A stretch of 64,000 bases of DNA from Anniella stebbinsi (GCA_029215795.1 JARDYH010000007.1:83665763-83729762), one strand, 5' to 3'. Counted from the first letter of the stretch, positions 1 through 10,863 are shown. A program made the numbers and translations. Notes: a model not told the origin generated them from the letters alone.

Positions 1-119
1 GGCTGAGAGTCAGTGACTGGCCCAAAGTCACCCAGTGACCTTCACGGCCAGGTGGGGACTAGAACTCAGATCTCCCAAGTCCTAGTCCAACACTCTAACC
101 ATTGCACCACACTGCCTCT
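1..119 (-). repeat. tRNA-derived SINE, cut by window start
   Basis: Read on the minus strand, this has a tRNA-like head (GTGTGGTGCAATGGTTAGAG, an A-box-like motif), a B-box-like segment and the body motif CACTGGGTGACTTTGGGCCA. The same body recurs at 25476-25715, 34854-35081, 36857-37092, 41780-42003 and 49901-50107. The 3' part lies before the window. It belongs to the common squamate tRNA SINEs, which are related in layout to MIR and Sauria SINE; the subfamily is not determined. Confidence 0.8.
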
Positions 120-384
120 TGAGGACTGACATAAGAGGCCTGATGAAGAGAGATTTGAATACAGTGGCCAAAAGCATACAGAGAGAAGTGGGAAACGGAG
201 ACTAGGATTTCAAATGTACTTCGCTGTAAGCACGTATTATATTTATATACGCTATATGCACTTACAACCTTATATAGATTTACCATTGAACTCAGTGGAA
301 CTTACTTCTGAGTAGATATGCATAGGATTGCACTTTAAGTACACTGAAAGATAAGGGTGTTGCCTAGGGCTTCCTCACCCAGTG
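120..384. other. no gene; short dispersed repeat at its end
   Basis: No coding or RNA feature is seen. The stretch at about 288-340 (TTGAACTCAGTGGAACTTAC, then CATAGGATTGCA) resembles a short sequence repeated loosely at 25017-25075, 38400-38600, 53358-53480 and 53895-53965. Confidence 0.5.
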
Positions 385-700
385 CATAGATAAACTATGG
401 AATTTACTACCACAAGATGTGGTGGCCACCAATTTGAATGGCTTTATAAGGGGGGGGGGTGGATAAATTCCTGGAGAAGGTTATCAGTGGCTACTACTCC
501 TGATGGCTATGTGCTACCTCCAGTATCAGAGACAGTAAGCCTGTATACACTAGTTGCTGGGGAACATGGGTGGGAGGGTGCTGTTGCACCCGTGTCCTGT
601 TTGTGGATCCCTGGCCGACAGCTGGTGGGCTACAGTGTGAACAGAGTGCTGGACTAGATGGACCCTTGGTCTGATCCAGCAGGGCTCTTCTGATGTTCTT
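385..700 (+). mobile_element. CR1 LINE fragment, 3' region
   Basis: The plus strand carries the 3' part of a squamate CR1: a segment encoding the LWNxLPQDVV-like end of ORF2, then the untranslated tail with GAACATGGGTGGGAGGGTGC and TGGTCTGATCCAGCAGGGCT. The same tail occurs inverted at 8470-8690, 47965-48155, 49262-49425 and 54550-54727. A G-run near 450 disrupts the reading frame. It is a dead fragment. Confidence 0.85.
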
Positions 701-704
701 AGGG

Positions 705-1070
705 CTGGTTACAGGGAGCATGTGACTCCCTTGTTTCAATCGTCATTGGATGCCTATTTCCAGGCACTATTCCAAACGCTGGTTATGACTTATAAAGTCC
801 TATACGGCTACCTGGAGGAACCACCTTCTCTCATATGAGTCTGCCCAGTTGTTAAGATCTTTGGGGCAGGCTCTTCTCTCAGTATCACCACATTCAGAGG
901 CACATTTGGTGGTGATATAAGGCAGAGCCTTCTCAGTGGCTGCTCCCAAGATTTGGAACTCCCTGCTGGGTTGGCTCCTTCTACCAGCAGGTGCAGTCAT
1001 TTTCATTCAGGCAAGCCTTTGGCATGCAAGGTGCTCTGTTGGGTCGGACGCTGTTTTTATCCTTTTATTG

Positions 1071-1107
<37 letters not shown>

Positions 1108-1109
1108 CC

Positions 1110-1156
<47 letters not shown>

Positions 1157-1290
1157 GTGTTTTCATGTATTTGTTTTATGATGGTTTTAATTAAGGTTTT
1201 GTCTCACATTTTGTTTCTTCTTTTTTAGCTGCCTTGAGCGCCATTTCCTTGGTGGAAAGGCTGGGTATTAATCAAATAAAGAATTAAACG
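705..1290 (+). mobile_element. L2/CR1-group LINE 3' end, interrupted by microsatellite
   Basis: The left part translates to a degraded C-terminus of the kind seen in L2-type ORF2 (VYKVLYGYLEEPP region, then LxSGCSQDLELP). The right end has the typical 3' tail, GCTGCCTTGAGCGCC followed by GGTATTAATCAAATAAAG. A TG/TA microsatellite occupies the region before the tail. Family assignment within the L2/CR1 group is by pattern only. Confidence 0.55.
1071..1154. repeat. (TG)n-(TA)n microsatellite
   Basis: A run of TG dinucleotides passes into two TA runs separated by ACCAATT. The frames across it give only VCVCVYIYIY-type chance peptides. Confidence 0.95.
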
Positions 1291-1456
1291 GAAGGAGGAG
1301 GGTTGGGGAGGTGGGGCAAGGAAAATGGCCAGTGGCAGAGAGGAGTGAAGCTTTTTTGAGGGGGTGGGGAAACACAGACTAGAAGTTTGCTATAACAATG
1401 AAGAATATACTGTGGAGCCAATGTGACAAAATGAAGAAAGGGGGGGAAATGGTGGA

Positions 1457-1458
1457 AC

Positions 1459-1501
<43 letters not shown>

Positions 1502-1612
1502 ATTTATATACCGCCCCATAGCCGAAGCTCTCTGAGCGGTTACAAAAATTAAAACCACTGAATATTTAAAAACCAATATGCAAAATTTAAAAGCGTAAAA
1601 GCATAAAACTAC
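1457..1612 (-). mobile_element. L2-like LINE 3' end with (TTA)n tail
   Basis: On the minus strand the sequence ends with AACCGCTCAGAGAGCTTCGGC, GGGCGGTATATAAATG and a TAA-type simple repeat (about 1460-1498 in plus orientation). The same 3' end appears at 34230-34328 and 47290-47396. It is a truncated retrocopy with no coding capacity. Confidence 0.8.
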
Positions 1613-2639
1613 ATATCAACAACAGGATTTCTTTAGCAGAAACGTTCTGGAGTGTTTGGAGAATGTCCATATGGCAGGATAGAAGGGCAGAGTAGAATGA
1701 GTCTACGTTAGAGACAACTTGAACATAGGGTAGTGTTGTTGTTCTTTGTAGTTGCATCCTTCCTCTGGGGCACACATGGCACATCCACTGTGCTCCCCAC
1801 GCGCTTCATTCTCAAAAGAATCCTTCTGCTGAGAGGCAGTTACTGGCCCAAGACCACTCAGTGCAACTCACAGTTGGTTGGGTATGTATTTGGAACCCAG
1901 GTCTCTATAGGCCTAGTCCAGTGTGATATCACTATACCAGCCTTCCTCATCCCAGAGCCCCACCAAACATGTTAGACTACAGCTCCCATCATCCCTAGCA
2001 AGTGTGCCCAAGGGCCCCATGTTAGGAAAGCTTGTTTTATACTATTTGTGCTTGTGTAGCACATCCATCCCTATGACAACTAACAAAGCCCTGGGCTAGG
2101 GATTTGAACCGTGTCATCAAATGGCGGGGTGGGGGGGATCGCATTTCCCTACTGTCACTTTTCTGTCCCACAATAGATACAAGTAGCTTCCTCTTTCTTC
2201 ACATGGGAAAGAAAGAGGAAGCAGCAACGACCACGTGGCCCATTCAGGGGGTGTTTTTATCCCGCTGCTTCTCCTGCACACAGTAGGAAATGGCAGCAAG
2301 TTTCGTTTCAATAAAAAAAACCCTGGATTTTCTGGGTCTTATTTTGCCACAGAAAATAGAGTAGAAGGAGCAGGAGACGCACAGGAGGCGGACACTATTG
2401 GCAAAAGGACCTGCAAACATCCGTAAGTGGCCAGTAACAAGCGTGTTATAAAACGTCCATCCGATGACGCTCAAAATCTCCTTCCTTTTCAAAAGAGTAT
2501 CAAGCTACAGTTTATATGCCACAGCTGTGGGTAATTACTTGCAGTGAAGTGCCTCCTGTCACATCTGTGCTCTTCTGGGCATGGCCAACCATCCTCTGGA
2601 AGTTTCATGTCACCTTTAATTAGAAGATTATTTGACAAT
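1613..2639. other. no gene; two degraded repeat pieces
   Basis: About 1840-1950 looks like a minus-strand SINE/MIR remnant (CCCAAGACCACTCAGTGCAA, later TAGTCCAGTGTGATATCACT). About 1957-2034 holds one half of the dispersed 'ACTACAGCTCCCATCATCCC' palindromic repeat. The rest shows nothing recognisable. Confidence 0.45.
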
Positions 2640-2762
2640 GGCGAGCCTCCCTGCATCATTAGCTTCATTTTACAGATAGGATAAACTGAGGCTCAGAGAA
2701 GCTAAGCTGTCGTGTGCAAAGTCACGTCAGTTGCAAGACTGGAATTTGATGCTGGGGAAAGA
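2640..2762 (-). repeat. MIR-like SINE remnant
   Basis: The plus strand reads TTCATTTTACAGATAGGATAAACTGAGGCTCAGAGAAG followed by GTCACGTCAGTTGCAAG in order; this is the reverse complement of the MIR core and 3' body (key motifs ACTGAGGCTCAGAGAAG and CAAAGTCAC). Old and degraded. Confidence 0.7.
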
Positions 2763-3426
2763 GCGCAACTCCTGACGGCTTATTAAATCTCAGCACGCCT
2801 CTGTACATGGAATTATGAGTACAGCACACGTAATCAGTGTCCAATTCTCTTATCGCGTATCAATAGGGAAAGAATGGACATGTTTGCCATGGTGAGGGTC
2901 TCTCAAAAACTGCCCAAAGTATTTGCATGGACAGGTGCCAACGTTTTCCAAGGACCAGACAGAAACGAGAGCTGCTGTAGCCCTGAGTCTCTGCCCCACT
3001 TTTTCTTTGAAAAGCCACGTTGGACAATAGTGTGAGAACAGGGGACATCACATACAGAAACGTCAAGCCACATTAGAAAGGTTTACTCCCCCATGCTTAG
3101 AAGCATAACAATAACAACACATCTCAACTGCAATCCTATAGCCACTATAGGATTGCACTGCCAGTGATGGAAAATTGACCGGCATGCTATATTTTCTCAG
3201 TTTCTCGTGGTCTTCAGATCTGCCTTTCTTTATTATCTCCACCGTTTTAGCGGTGACTCTGCCGGTGGAGATGTGACGGCTCTTGATTGTGTCTCCTGGA
3301 ATGCTGACAAGTTGCTAAGCTGCTTCTGTGCACCTTCTCCAAAAGTGCAAGCAATATTCCTCCCACCCTCCAAGACATTCACATAGCTGAGGCAGGCAGG
3401 CTCTGAGTTTGGCACTGAAGCAATTA
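2763..3426. other. no recognised feature
   Basis: Mixed-composition sequence without a conserved reading frame, RNA gene or clear repeat boundary. Confidence 0.4.
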
Positions 3427-3571
3427 TCATAGAATCATAGAGTAGAAGAGTTGGAAGGGGCCTGTAAGGCCATCAAGTCCAACCCCCTGCTCAATGCAGG
3501 AATCCACTTTAAAGCATACCTGACAGACGGCTGACCAGCTGCCTCTTGAAAGCCTCCAGTGTGGGAGAGCC
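3427..3571 (-). mobile_element. CR1 LINE 3' end
   Basis: It starts with ATCATAGAATCATAGAG, the reverse complement of the octamer-type CR1 tail, followed by GTTGGAAGGGGCCTGTAAGG and TCCAACCCCCTGCTCAATGC. The same 3' end occurs in plus orientation at 45470-45565. It stops abruptly where the next element begins. Confidence 0.85.
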
Positions 3572-4106
3572 CTAGGGCACATCTTGACGAGGGGTTTGCC
3601 CCGGGGTGGATCTGCAGTGGCGGCAGGTCATCTACATGACGCAACCACCATCACGAAGCCATCCAGGGGCAAACCCCTGAAGCTCCACTTTAAAAAAGTC
3701 GGGCACTTCTACTTCTGTCGCCTTGCTTCAGAGCTGCATCGAGGCATGCCCCAGCCAATGGTGACCCCTGATTGGTCGCCCAGCTGGGATAGTGGGGAGG
3801 GAGCAGGCCAGAACGGCCACTGGCCTGCCTCTGCGCTTCTCCAGCATGGGGAGAAGCCGAGAAAAGGTTTTAAAAAAACCAAAACCCTGGGATGTGAGGA
3901 GCAAAGCAAATCTCCAAAGCAAAGGTTTTGTAAAAAACAACAACAACCTGGAACCAGAGGCGTGGGTGCCTGGTGCACAGGCGCTCCTCCTCCTCACAAG
4001 CAAAGCCCCGCACTCGCTCCTTCACGTGAGGATAATGTGGAGGAGCACAAAATCAGAGCCTGGGGGGCTCGCGGCGCCAAAGCACCGTCGTCAAGATGAG
4101 CTCCTA
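3572..4106. mobile_element. non-autonomous DNA transposon with terminal inverted repeats
   Basis: Left end GGGCACATCTTGACGA (3575-3590) is matched in inverse at 4088-4104 (TCGTCAAGATGAGCTCC), about 15 of 17 positions. A TA dinucleotide lies outside each end. The interior is GC-rich and gives long chance frames on both strands (for example 3584-4099) with no recognisable domain. The superfamily cannot be assigned. The left end abuts a truncated CR1. Confidence 0.5.
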
Positions 4107-4110
4107 GTTT

Positions 4111-5264
4111 TGCCTTTCTGGAGCAGCCCACTCAACCATACCATTCAAAGGTGGGCACCAGAAGAAAGGTGGGGCAGCTTCCTTTTCGATGGAAGTGGGA
4201 AATGCTTGTTTGATGTTCTCCAAACTTCACTTTCTATACCATAAGTTTTTGGGTTAGTAGTACAGAGATCGATGGGAATGAAGTGGATGACCAATTGTCA
4301 CCGCTCCACTCTGTTCTCAAAGCTGAGTAACTCAGCCAAGAGACAGCAGCCTTTCTAAAGAGGTTGGAGCACATGGCATCACCCATGAATCCCTCTAAAT
4401 CTACCAAAACTTTTGCCAACTGGAGGGGTGGGGTGGAGATCTCATTTTCAGATTTTGCCCGTGCTTTGACCTAGCTTTGCCAGAGATTGTTGCTTGTTGC
4501 AATAAATAGCCAAATAAATAACCCAGTCTCTCTTGACCATGCTTTCCCTCTCAGGATCGCAGACCTGAAGGCCAACTAAAGAAGCCGATTGTTGGCTGAT
4601 TTGTTGACAAAGTCACCCTTTGTGAATGTCAAAACTCATCCAGGCACAGACGGTCATGGAATGGAAGCCGCTGCTCATAGCTAAGCTGCTTTAATGACAC
4701 GGTGTCAATGGAAGGTTTCACGAGGCCATTTCTCTTGGCAAGCACGCAAACCTGAAGACCAACCAAGACGCCCATTGTTGATTATTTTGTTGGCGCCTCT
4801 GTCTCTTTGCACTGGGTACGGGCCTATTTCAATAGTTGCTCGTTGCTTGTCCACTCAGGGGTCATGACAAAGGCCCTTTAAACGGATGTCGAGGAGAGTG
4901 TTTCCTTTAGGACACCTGAAGAAGGGTGTGATTTCGTGCATACTCTCCCAGACATTGGAACTTTATTCTAAGTTTCATCATCAGCCAAGGTGGGGAACTG
5001 GGCCTTCTCTATGGTGCTGCCCTCCTTGTGGTGCTCCATGTCCTGGAGTTTTTTTTAATGGTTCTTTGAGCATTTTTTGAAGACTGGTAAATATCTCCTT
5101 ATGCAAGTAGGCTTTTGGCTCATGTGATAGCTCATTGCGCTGAGAGATGGGTTCCTGGCACTGCTGGGCAGGTTTTGTTTTTCTTGTATTTCTTGTATTG
5201 TTTTTAAAGGCATTCAGGATATGGTGTGTTTTGATATGAGTGAGCCACCGCAAGTGCTTCAGGC
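4111..5264. other. no gene; weak internal duplication
   Basis: Two imperfect direct repeats lie at about 4563-4612 and 4752-4795 (both CCTGAAG-CCAAC-AAG, then CCGATTGTTG/CCCATTGTTG and TTTGTTG). No coding feature is seen. Confidence 0.4.
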
Positions 5265-5607
5265 TGGGGTGACCAACTGCCAGGACTTCCCCAGATTTGT
5301 CCTGGTTTTTGTTCTATCCTGGGTATCAGGGGGGATTATCTGTATTTTTCTATAATGTCCTGGAATTACATGCTTTCCCCTTTAAGGCCATCATCCCCCC
5401 CCTTTACTCCAGTAAGGTCCTTAAAGGGGGAAGTGTGTCATTGCCAGACATTAAAGAAAAGGCCCCAATTGGAGCAGTGCGGGTGGGGTGGGGTAGGGAA
5501 TGACACACTTTTCCGTCCTTCACTCTAACCGGGGCCTCCGGAATGTGCATCATTCCCCCCTGCCACTGGGTGTCCTCTTTTTTGGTTTCCCAAATATGGT
5601 CACCCTA
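5265..5607. mobile_element. hAT-like MITE, GGTGACC-ended family
   Basis: Left end GGGGTGACCAACTGCCAGGA and right end GGTTTCCCAAATATGGTCAC then CCTA. The interior (CCCAATTGGAGCAGTG, CCTTTAAGGCC) matches the copy at 25091-25726 in inverse orientation. No clear target duplication is seen for this copy; the other copy has an 8-bp one, which supports hAT. Confidence 0.65.
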
Positions 5608-6894
5608 ATAGAAAGGGCGGGTTGGCTGTGAGGGTACCTAGCACTGGAAGCACAGCGTCTGCTGGGAATGATGGAGGGATTATTGGGCTGGGAACGGGGA
5701 AAAGGAACGTGTGACCAAAGCCATGTTGGGTGGGCACTCCCCCTTGGGGGGTGGCTACGTTGGGCTGTCCTCTTTTTTGGTTTCCATCTATAATATAATC
5801 ATCTATAATAATGAAAGGGGATGTGTGTCTGTCTGTCCATCCAGTATCAGAGCCATAGTATCAAGACCGTGAAACTTAAACACCTGAAGTTTGGCATGCG
5901 TATTAAGGGAACCCTAGGCATGTACATCTCTGGGCTATTCTGTTTTTAAAACTGATTATTTTAAATATGTCCGTCTGGTTGAAGCCTGTAGTAGCATATT
6001 CAACCACTAGGGGCAAAGTTTCCCTAACCAGCATGCAGCTTTTCATACAGCTGGAAGCCTGGGGAAATTAGTAGGCCGAAGGACAGAGTATTCACTTGCC
6101 AGCAGCACCCCCTCAAGGGAATGGAGTGGACAGACCCCTCCCTCAGGGGGCCATAGGGCTGCACCATGGCAGGACCCATGCTTAGGGCTGTCAGCAGGTG
6201 TGCCTTCACTCAGATGGGAGCAAGCACAACGTGTCCAACTGCTGTATAAATTTGCTTGGAGGCTTCGCTGTATCAAACTAAAGGCTATTCCAGCTCACGT
6301 GAAGCCAGGGCCCTTTGCTAGTTTTCAATCAGCGAAACAAAGCATAAATAAATAGGTCAATTTATCTGGTGCTGAGACAAAATGGCCACAGAGAGCAAGT
6401 AGGAAGCAAAATGGGCAGCACAACAACCAGAAATCCTGAAAAAGACACAAGCACAGCAGGAAATGACTGGGCAAACCTGACGGTTGACTTTACTACAAGC
6501 GAACGTCATGTATACTTAACCTTTGGAGAGCCTAGGAAATGCTCGGAAGAAGTTTGATCCTCCTCCCATTAAAGTAAATTAAGATCTCGTCCCATAAACA
6601 AGGGCACACCCATTCTGAAGCTTACTTAAAAGTCTATACACTTCAGGCAGACTAGGAGTGAGGTTAACCACCCACAGGCATTGGGTTGTATGGTAAGCGA
6701 GCCCCAGGCAGTTCCTCCTAGACTGGCACAGAATGGGGCTGCTGATCTTTTTTTTCTCCTAGTTCCATCTAAGATGGCAGTGATGAGAGCCATAGGAGGA
6801 GCATCCAAAGGTCATTTCGGCTGCTCCCAGCAGAGTGATTCAAGAATCATAGACGCAGGGGCCATGGGACCAGAATCTAAACATCTAAAGAATC
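5608..6894. other. no gene recognised
   Basis: A fragment like the right end of the preceding MITE recurs at about 5763-5787. The stretch 5790-5960 (GTGTGTCTGTCTGTCCATCC, then AAGTTTGGCATGCGTATTAAG) resembles non-autonomous Helitron-like repeats in style, but I cannot confirm this. No exon is seen. Confidence 0.35.
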
Positions 6895-6897
6895 TAA

Positions 6898-7376
6898 GAG
6901 CTCCATCACACCAGTGATTTATTGCACACTTGCTGTGCCTGGTATGCATGATGTTGCCCCTGTCCTGCACTCATCTGGCCTCTTCTCCCCCTATGTTGGG
7001 GGCATGTGCCCCCTTTGTTGGGGGCATGTACTAATGGAGTCTTGCTGATGAAAGGGGAGGGTGGGGCGGTTCTCCTCCTCTAGTACATCATCATACAGAC
7101 TTGTGCTTAGTCGATTGAATGGAATTTTAATGCTCCAACCCCCCCCCCCCATGCTCGCAGAAACCTTAAATCTGTAAATTGCTAATCAACAAAACCAGAG
7201 CGAGGTGGGGGAAGGAGCCCATGCCCATCAGAGTACCACAACCAATGATTTGAAGGAGGAAGGAGAAGGGGGTGGAGTGGAGTGGAAGAGCAAACAAGCG
7301 AAAACCCATGTGAAAGGGACCATGCGTGATGGAGCCCTTGATGCACTTATGAAAGAGGATAAGTGTGATGGAGCCC
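6898..7376. mobile_element. possible Harbinger-type MITE
   Basis: Left GAGCTCCATCACAC (6898-6911) is inverted as GTGTGATGGAGCCC (7363-7376), 13 of 14 matching. TAA lies immediately outside both ends (6895-6897 and 7377-7379), as expected for PIF/Harbinger TWA target duplications. A second internal GTGATGGAGCCC lies near 7326-7337. The interior has a C-run at about 7140 and no transposase frame. Confidence 0.5.
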
Positions 7377-7423
7377 TAAAGCTGCCTTGAGCATCATTTT
7401 GTTCGGTGGAAAAGCAAGGTACC

Positions 7424-8193
7424 TGTGAGGGTTCAACTGTATATCAAAGGTTAAATTATATGTACAGAATTAACATTTGTGAACCAGCGTGTTTGGAAAG
7501 ACTAATGGGAAGAAATCCCTCCAGAGCTAAAGATAGCAGACACTCAAAAGATTTCCTGATTAGATTATCAACTCTCTGCCCTGGTAAGATCAGGTTTCTG
7601 GGTGAAAGGTGGAAATCTAGGAGTGGAAAAATTACTGAGAGAAGTGGAGTTAAAATAGCAGTTACCAGTTCAAACTGAGAAGGGGGGGGGGGGAAGAGCC
7701 AATGGGAAGAGCTAGCCAGAGAGCCAAGGGGAAGAGCTGGCTGGTCAGAGAGTTTTTAAAAGGAGAAAACCGAGAGGGGGATTTGTTCAATTCGTTGGGG
7801 ATGGAGGATTGAGTCATCCCAGAAAGATGCAGGAGAGTTGGGTGCTGGGAGAGACGCAGAGGCTAACTGAGGAAAGCTGAATTTAACTACCAGGTTATCA
7901 GGTAGACAAGCTAGATGAAACTGCGGTCTTATTTCTATTTGTTTGTTTGTATGGCCTTTGAAAGTAACAGCTCTATGTGTGTAAATACCTTAATCAATGG
8001 TGCTTTGCTATGAATAAAATAGTAAAGTGTTTTGGTTAAAACCCTATGCTACTGAGAGAGGAAGGAAAAGGTGGAAACTTGAGTCCCAAAAGGGACAGTG
8101 TGGCTCTTAAAGAGGCAAGATATCTTTAAGGAGCAGGGTCAGAGGGTCCAGCCAGGAAGGTGGAACTCTGACAGTCGGGGAGGATCCCTGATA
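7424..8193. mobile_element. probable solo LTR of an LTR retrotransposon
   Basis: A 770-bp segment starts TGTGAGGG and ends CCCTGATA, an imperfect terminal inversion. It is flanked by the 5-bp direct repeat GTACC (7419-7423 and 8194-8198). Inside are a TATA-like TTTAAAAGG at about 7755 and AATAAA at 8013-8018, in the order expected for U3-R-U5. No internal gag or pol region adjoins, so it is a solo LTR if correct. The end is not the canonical CA; orientation is inferred as plus from the TATA-to-polyA order. Confidence 0.5.
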
Positions 8194-8469
8194 GTACCAA
8201 TCCAATAAATAAATAAATAAAATATATCACAGGGATATTTATTTTACTTATGTCGTTTTACATTTTTATCAATTGCACTTCCAAACATAGATTGACTCAC
8301 AAATGTAACTGAGCCTGGACCAGGAGGAGGGCAGATCCGTAAAGCTCAGTGTTTTCAGTAGGGAGATAATTCAGTCCTGGTTCCATGCAAGGTTTGGTGG
8401 GGGGATTTCCCCACACAGAAAACCAGACATATCCGGTGAGTAGTTTATGACATCACTCCAGATTAGTCC
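8194..8469. other. no gene; short A/T-rich repeat
   Basis: A short (AAAT)n run sits at about 8204-8221. The remainder is anonymous. Confidence 0.4.
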
Positions 8470-9118
8470 AAAAGAACGTAAGAAGTGCCATGCCAGATCA
8501 GACTGAGAGTCCATGCAGTCCAGCATTCTGTCACACAGTGGCCAACCAGCAATCAACCAGGGACCCACAAGCAGCACCCTCCTGCCCATGTTCCCCAGCA
8601 ACTGGTGCATATAGGTTTGCTGCCTGGATACTGGAGGTAGCACATAGCCATCAGGACTAGTAGCCATTGATGGCCTTCCCCTCCAGGAATTTATCCAACC
8701 CCATTTTAAAGCCATTCAAATTGGTTGCCATCACTACATCTTGTGGTAGTGAATTCCATAGTTTAACTATGTGCTGTGTGAAGTTCTTCCTTTTATTTGT
8801 CCTGAATCTCCCACCAATCAGCTTCATGGGATGACCCTGGGTTCTAGTATTATGGGAGCAAGAGAAAAATGTCTCCCTAGCCAGATTCTCCACACCATGC
8901 ATAATTTTGTACGCCTCTATCATGTCTCCCCTTAGCCTCTATTTTTCCAAGCTGAACAATTCCAGCTGCTGTAACTTTTCCTCATAGGGGAGATGCTCCA
9001 GCCCCTTGATCGTTTTAGTTACCCTTTTCTGCACTTTTTCCAGCTCTACAATACCTTTTTTTAGGTGTGGTGACCAAGCTGCACACAGTCCAAAGTTGCT
9101 ATCCAGCCTTGTAGTGTG
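8470..9118 (-). mobile_element. CR1 LINE, ORF2 C-terminus and 3' tail
   Basis: Read on the minus strand, this encodes the end of CR1 ORF2: a [18 protein letters not shown] stretch (about 8940-9010), then MIEAYKIMHGVENLARE and KLWNSLPQDVV (8657-8923), followed by the 3' untranslated tail that ends in CTTACGTTCTTTTGG. The frame is broken around 8930-8940 and has no upstream reverse transcriptase. A 5'-truncated, inactive copy. Confidence 0.9.
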
Positions 9119-9147
9119 TTGGCTTTTGTTTTTGTTTTTGTTTGTTA

Positions 9148-9265
9148 TGTCCTGTGGTAGCAAATTCCATAGTTTAATTGTGCATCGTGTGAAGAAGTCC
9201 TTCCTTTTATCTGTCCTGAACCTCCCACCAATTGGCTTCATGGGATTGCCCCGGGTGCAGGACAA
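9148..9265 (-). mobile_element. second CR1 fragment
   Basis: This repeats the part of CR1 already present at about 8735-8850 ([19 protein letters not shown] in minus-strand translation), so it is a separate insertion or duplication. It is separated from the first by a (GTTTTT)n stretch at about 9121-9145. Confidence 0.8.
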
Positions 9266-10069
9266 CATAGCTGAGGCCCATGAGATTGGAAGCCATATGG
9301 CAAGCCCTTTTGGAGGGGGCAGGAACCCATCCTTCAGCCCTGCTTGACAAATTCTTTTCCCCTACTGTTTTCCAGGAAGGAGCTGTTTTAGCTCTTGAAG
9401 TCATTAAGGATAATTATTGGTGAATTCAGGGTGAACCATCTGCGCTAATTCCAGGTGGCATGGATGGGACAGTTCTGAAGGTTGTGTGCCAGCTGACAAA
9501 ACAAGACAAAACACACAAAGCCGCATGGAAAATGCCAGTCAGTATTTGATCTCTGACATTCAGTTAGTTAGACCTGCATACAATATGTGTCTCTATATTG
9601 GAAAGACGAGCGAGCCAGCAAACACACTGGTTTGCCCTGGAAGTATTTGAAAGAGCCGGTGCATCTCCTCTTGCTGTGGATTCTCCTCCTTGAACAAGCA
9701 CTCAGCGACAGTGCAGAAACATTTGTTGTGCTCATTCCCCATTTCCTCCGTGCCTTCGGAAGACATGCTCCTCAAATGGTGGACCTGGAGAAGCCAATAC
9801 CCAGTCAGTGGGTGTGAGAGTCCAAGGTCTTGGAAATGCGAGACTGGCCACAGGAGACAACCTTTTACCATGTCAGGCCACTGGTCTGTCTAGTTCAGCA
9901 TTGTCTAAATCAAAGATGCAGAACTTGGTATGGGTGATGGGGGTGATGGCAGGTTGTCTATGGCCAACCCACTCACAACGGCCACTCCAAGCGCTAGCTG
10001 AGTCCCTGGCTCTGCATGGTGTCCCTGTGGGGCTGCCTTGTGCTGTGAGAAGTGACTTATCTGGGAAGA
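9266..10069. other. no recognised feature
   Basis: About 800 bases with no conserved frame, RNA gene or recognised repeat. Confidence 0.4.
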
Positions 10070-10278
10070 GTGGCTGCACCAAGCAGGATATAGTAATATG
10101 AAAGTGGTATTTAAAAGGCAGGAGCCACACTACTGCTTTATAGTGGTACTGAAGTGCACTGACAACTGCTGGGGCCCATTGACACCGACCATATACCACG
10201 ATTTCCTGCTTGGTGTGGCTGCTGCCTTTTATATACCATTTTCATACCACTATATCCTGCTTGGTGTAGATCTGGCCC
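10070..10278. mobile_element. palindromic MITE, CAAGCAGGATATAG family
   Basis: Left GCACCAAGCAGGATATAGTA and right CTATATCCTGCTTGGTGTAG plus ATCTGGCC are inverse copies. The middle shares GAAGTGCACTGACAACTG with copies at 22055-22247 and 28267-28875. There are no coding sequences. Confidence 0.75.
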
Positions 10279-10732
10279 AAGTCTCCCAGAGCCCGCATCC
10301 TGGTGTTTTTTTTCTTCTCTGAGAAAACCACGGGGATTCCCCTGCAGCCACTATCCCCTTCAATGGGAGGAAGCGCTGCATGAAGGGGGATCCCTGCGGT
10401 TATCTCCGCTCTCTGATCAGAGATAATAGCGGGGATTCCTCCAGGAGGCCAAGCACCGCCCCGGAGGTGCTCCGTTGCCAGATTGGGAGCCCGGCAGGTC
10501 ATGTTGGGCTCATGGGATGGGGTTTCGACACTCCCGGTCTACACTGTCTGGCAGCGGCTTGCCACAGTTTGAGAGAGGGTGTTCCTCACCCCTGGATCAA
10601 GGAGTAGCGGCAATTTTGAAAGTGGAAACCTTAGATCAAACGGAAAGAAAGAAGAGGGGAAGGGAAGAATATATTGGATGGGATGTTGGTGATCAGGCTT
10701 TGAATGGCAGCTGGGCTCAGCAAGTAAACATG
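10279..10732. other. no recognised feature
   Basis: Moderately GC-rich sequence without a supported gene. Confidence 0.4.
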
Positions 10733-10863
10733 GTAGCATTTCCCAACCTGGCGCCCTCCAGATGTGTTGGATTACAACTTCCATCAGCCCCAGGCAACAC
10801 AGCGTGGCTGCACTATCTGGGACTCATGGGAATTGTAGCCCGACACATCTGGCGAGTGTAGGG
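10733..10863. repeat. short palindromic repeat, CCAGATGTGTTGG family
   Basis: Left half CCCAACCTGGCGCCCTCCAG and ATGTGTTGGATTACAACTT; right half inverts this (AATTGTAGCCCGACACATCT). Related copies are at 26873-26942 (half), 27850-27990, 49780-49898 and 61957-62076. Probably a non-autonomous DNA element. Confidence 0.65.

Noticed and set aside
3584..4099. 171-codon plus-strand open frame, overlapping a 150-codon frame
   Set aside because: It lies wholly inside a GC-rich element with inverted ends, has long opposing frames on both strands and shows no known domain. Treated as chance coding.
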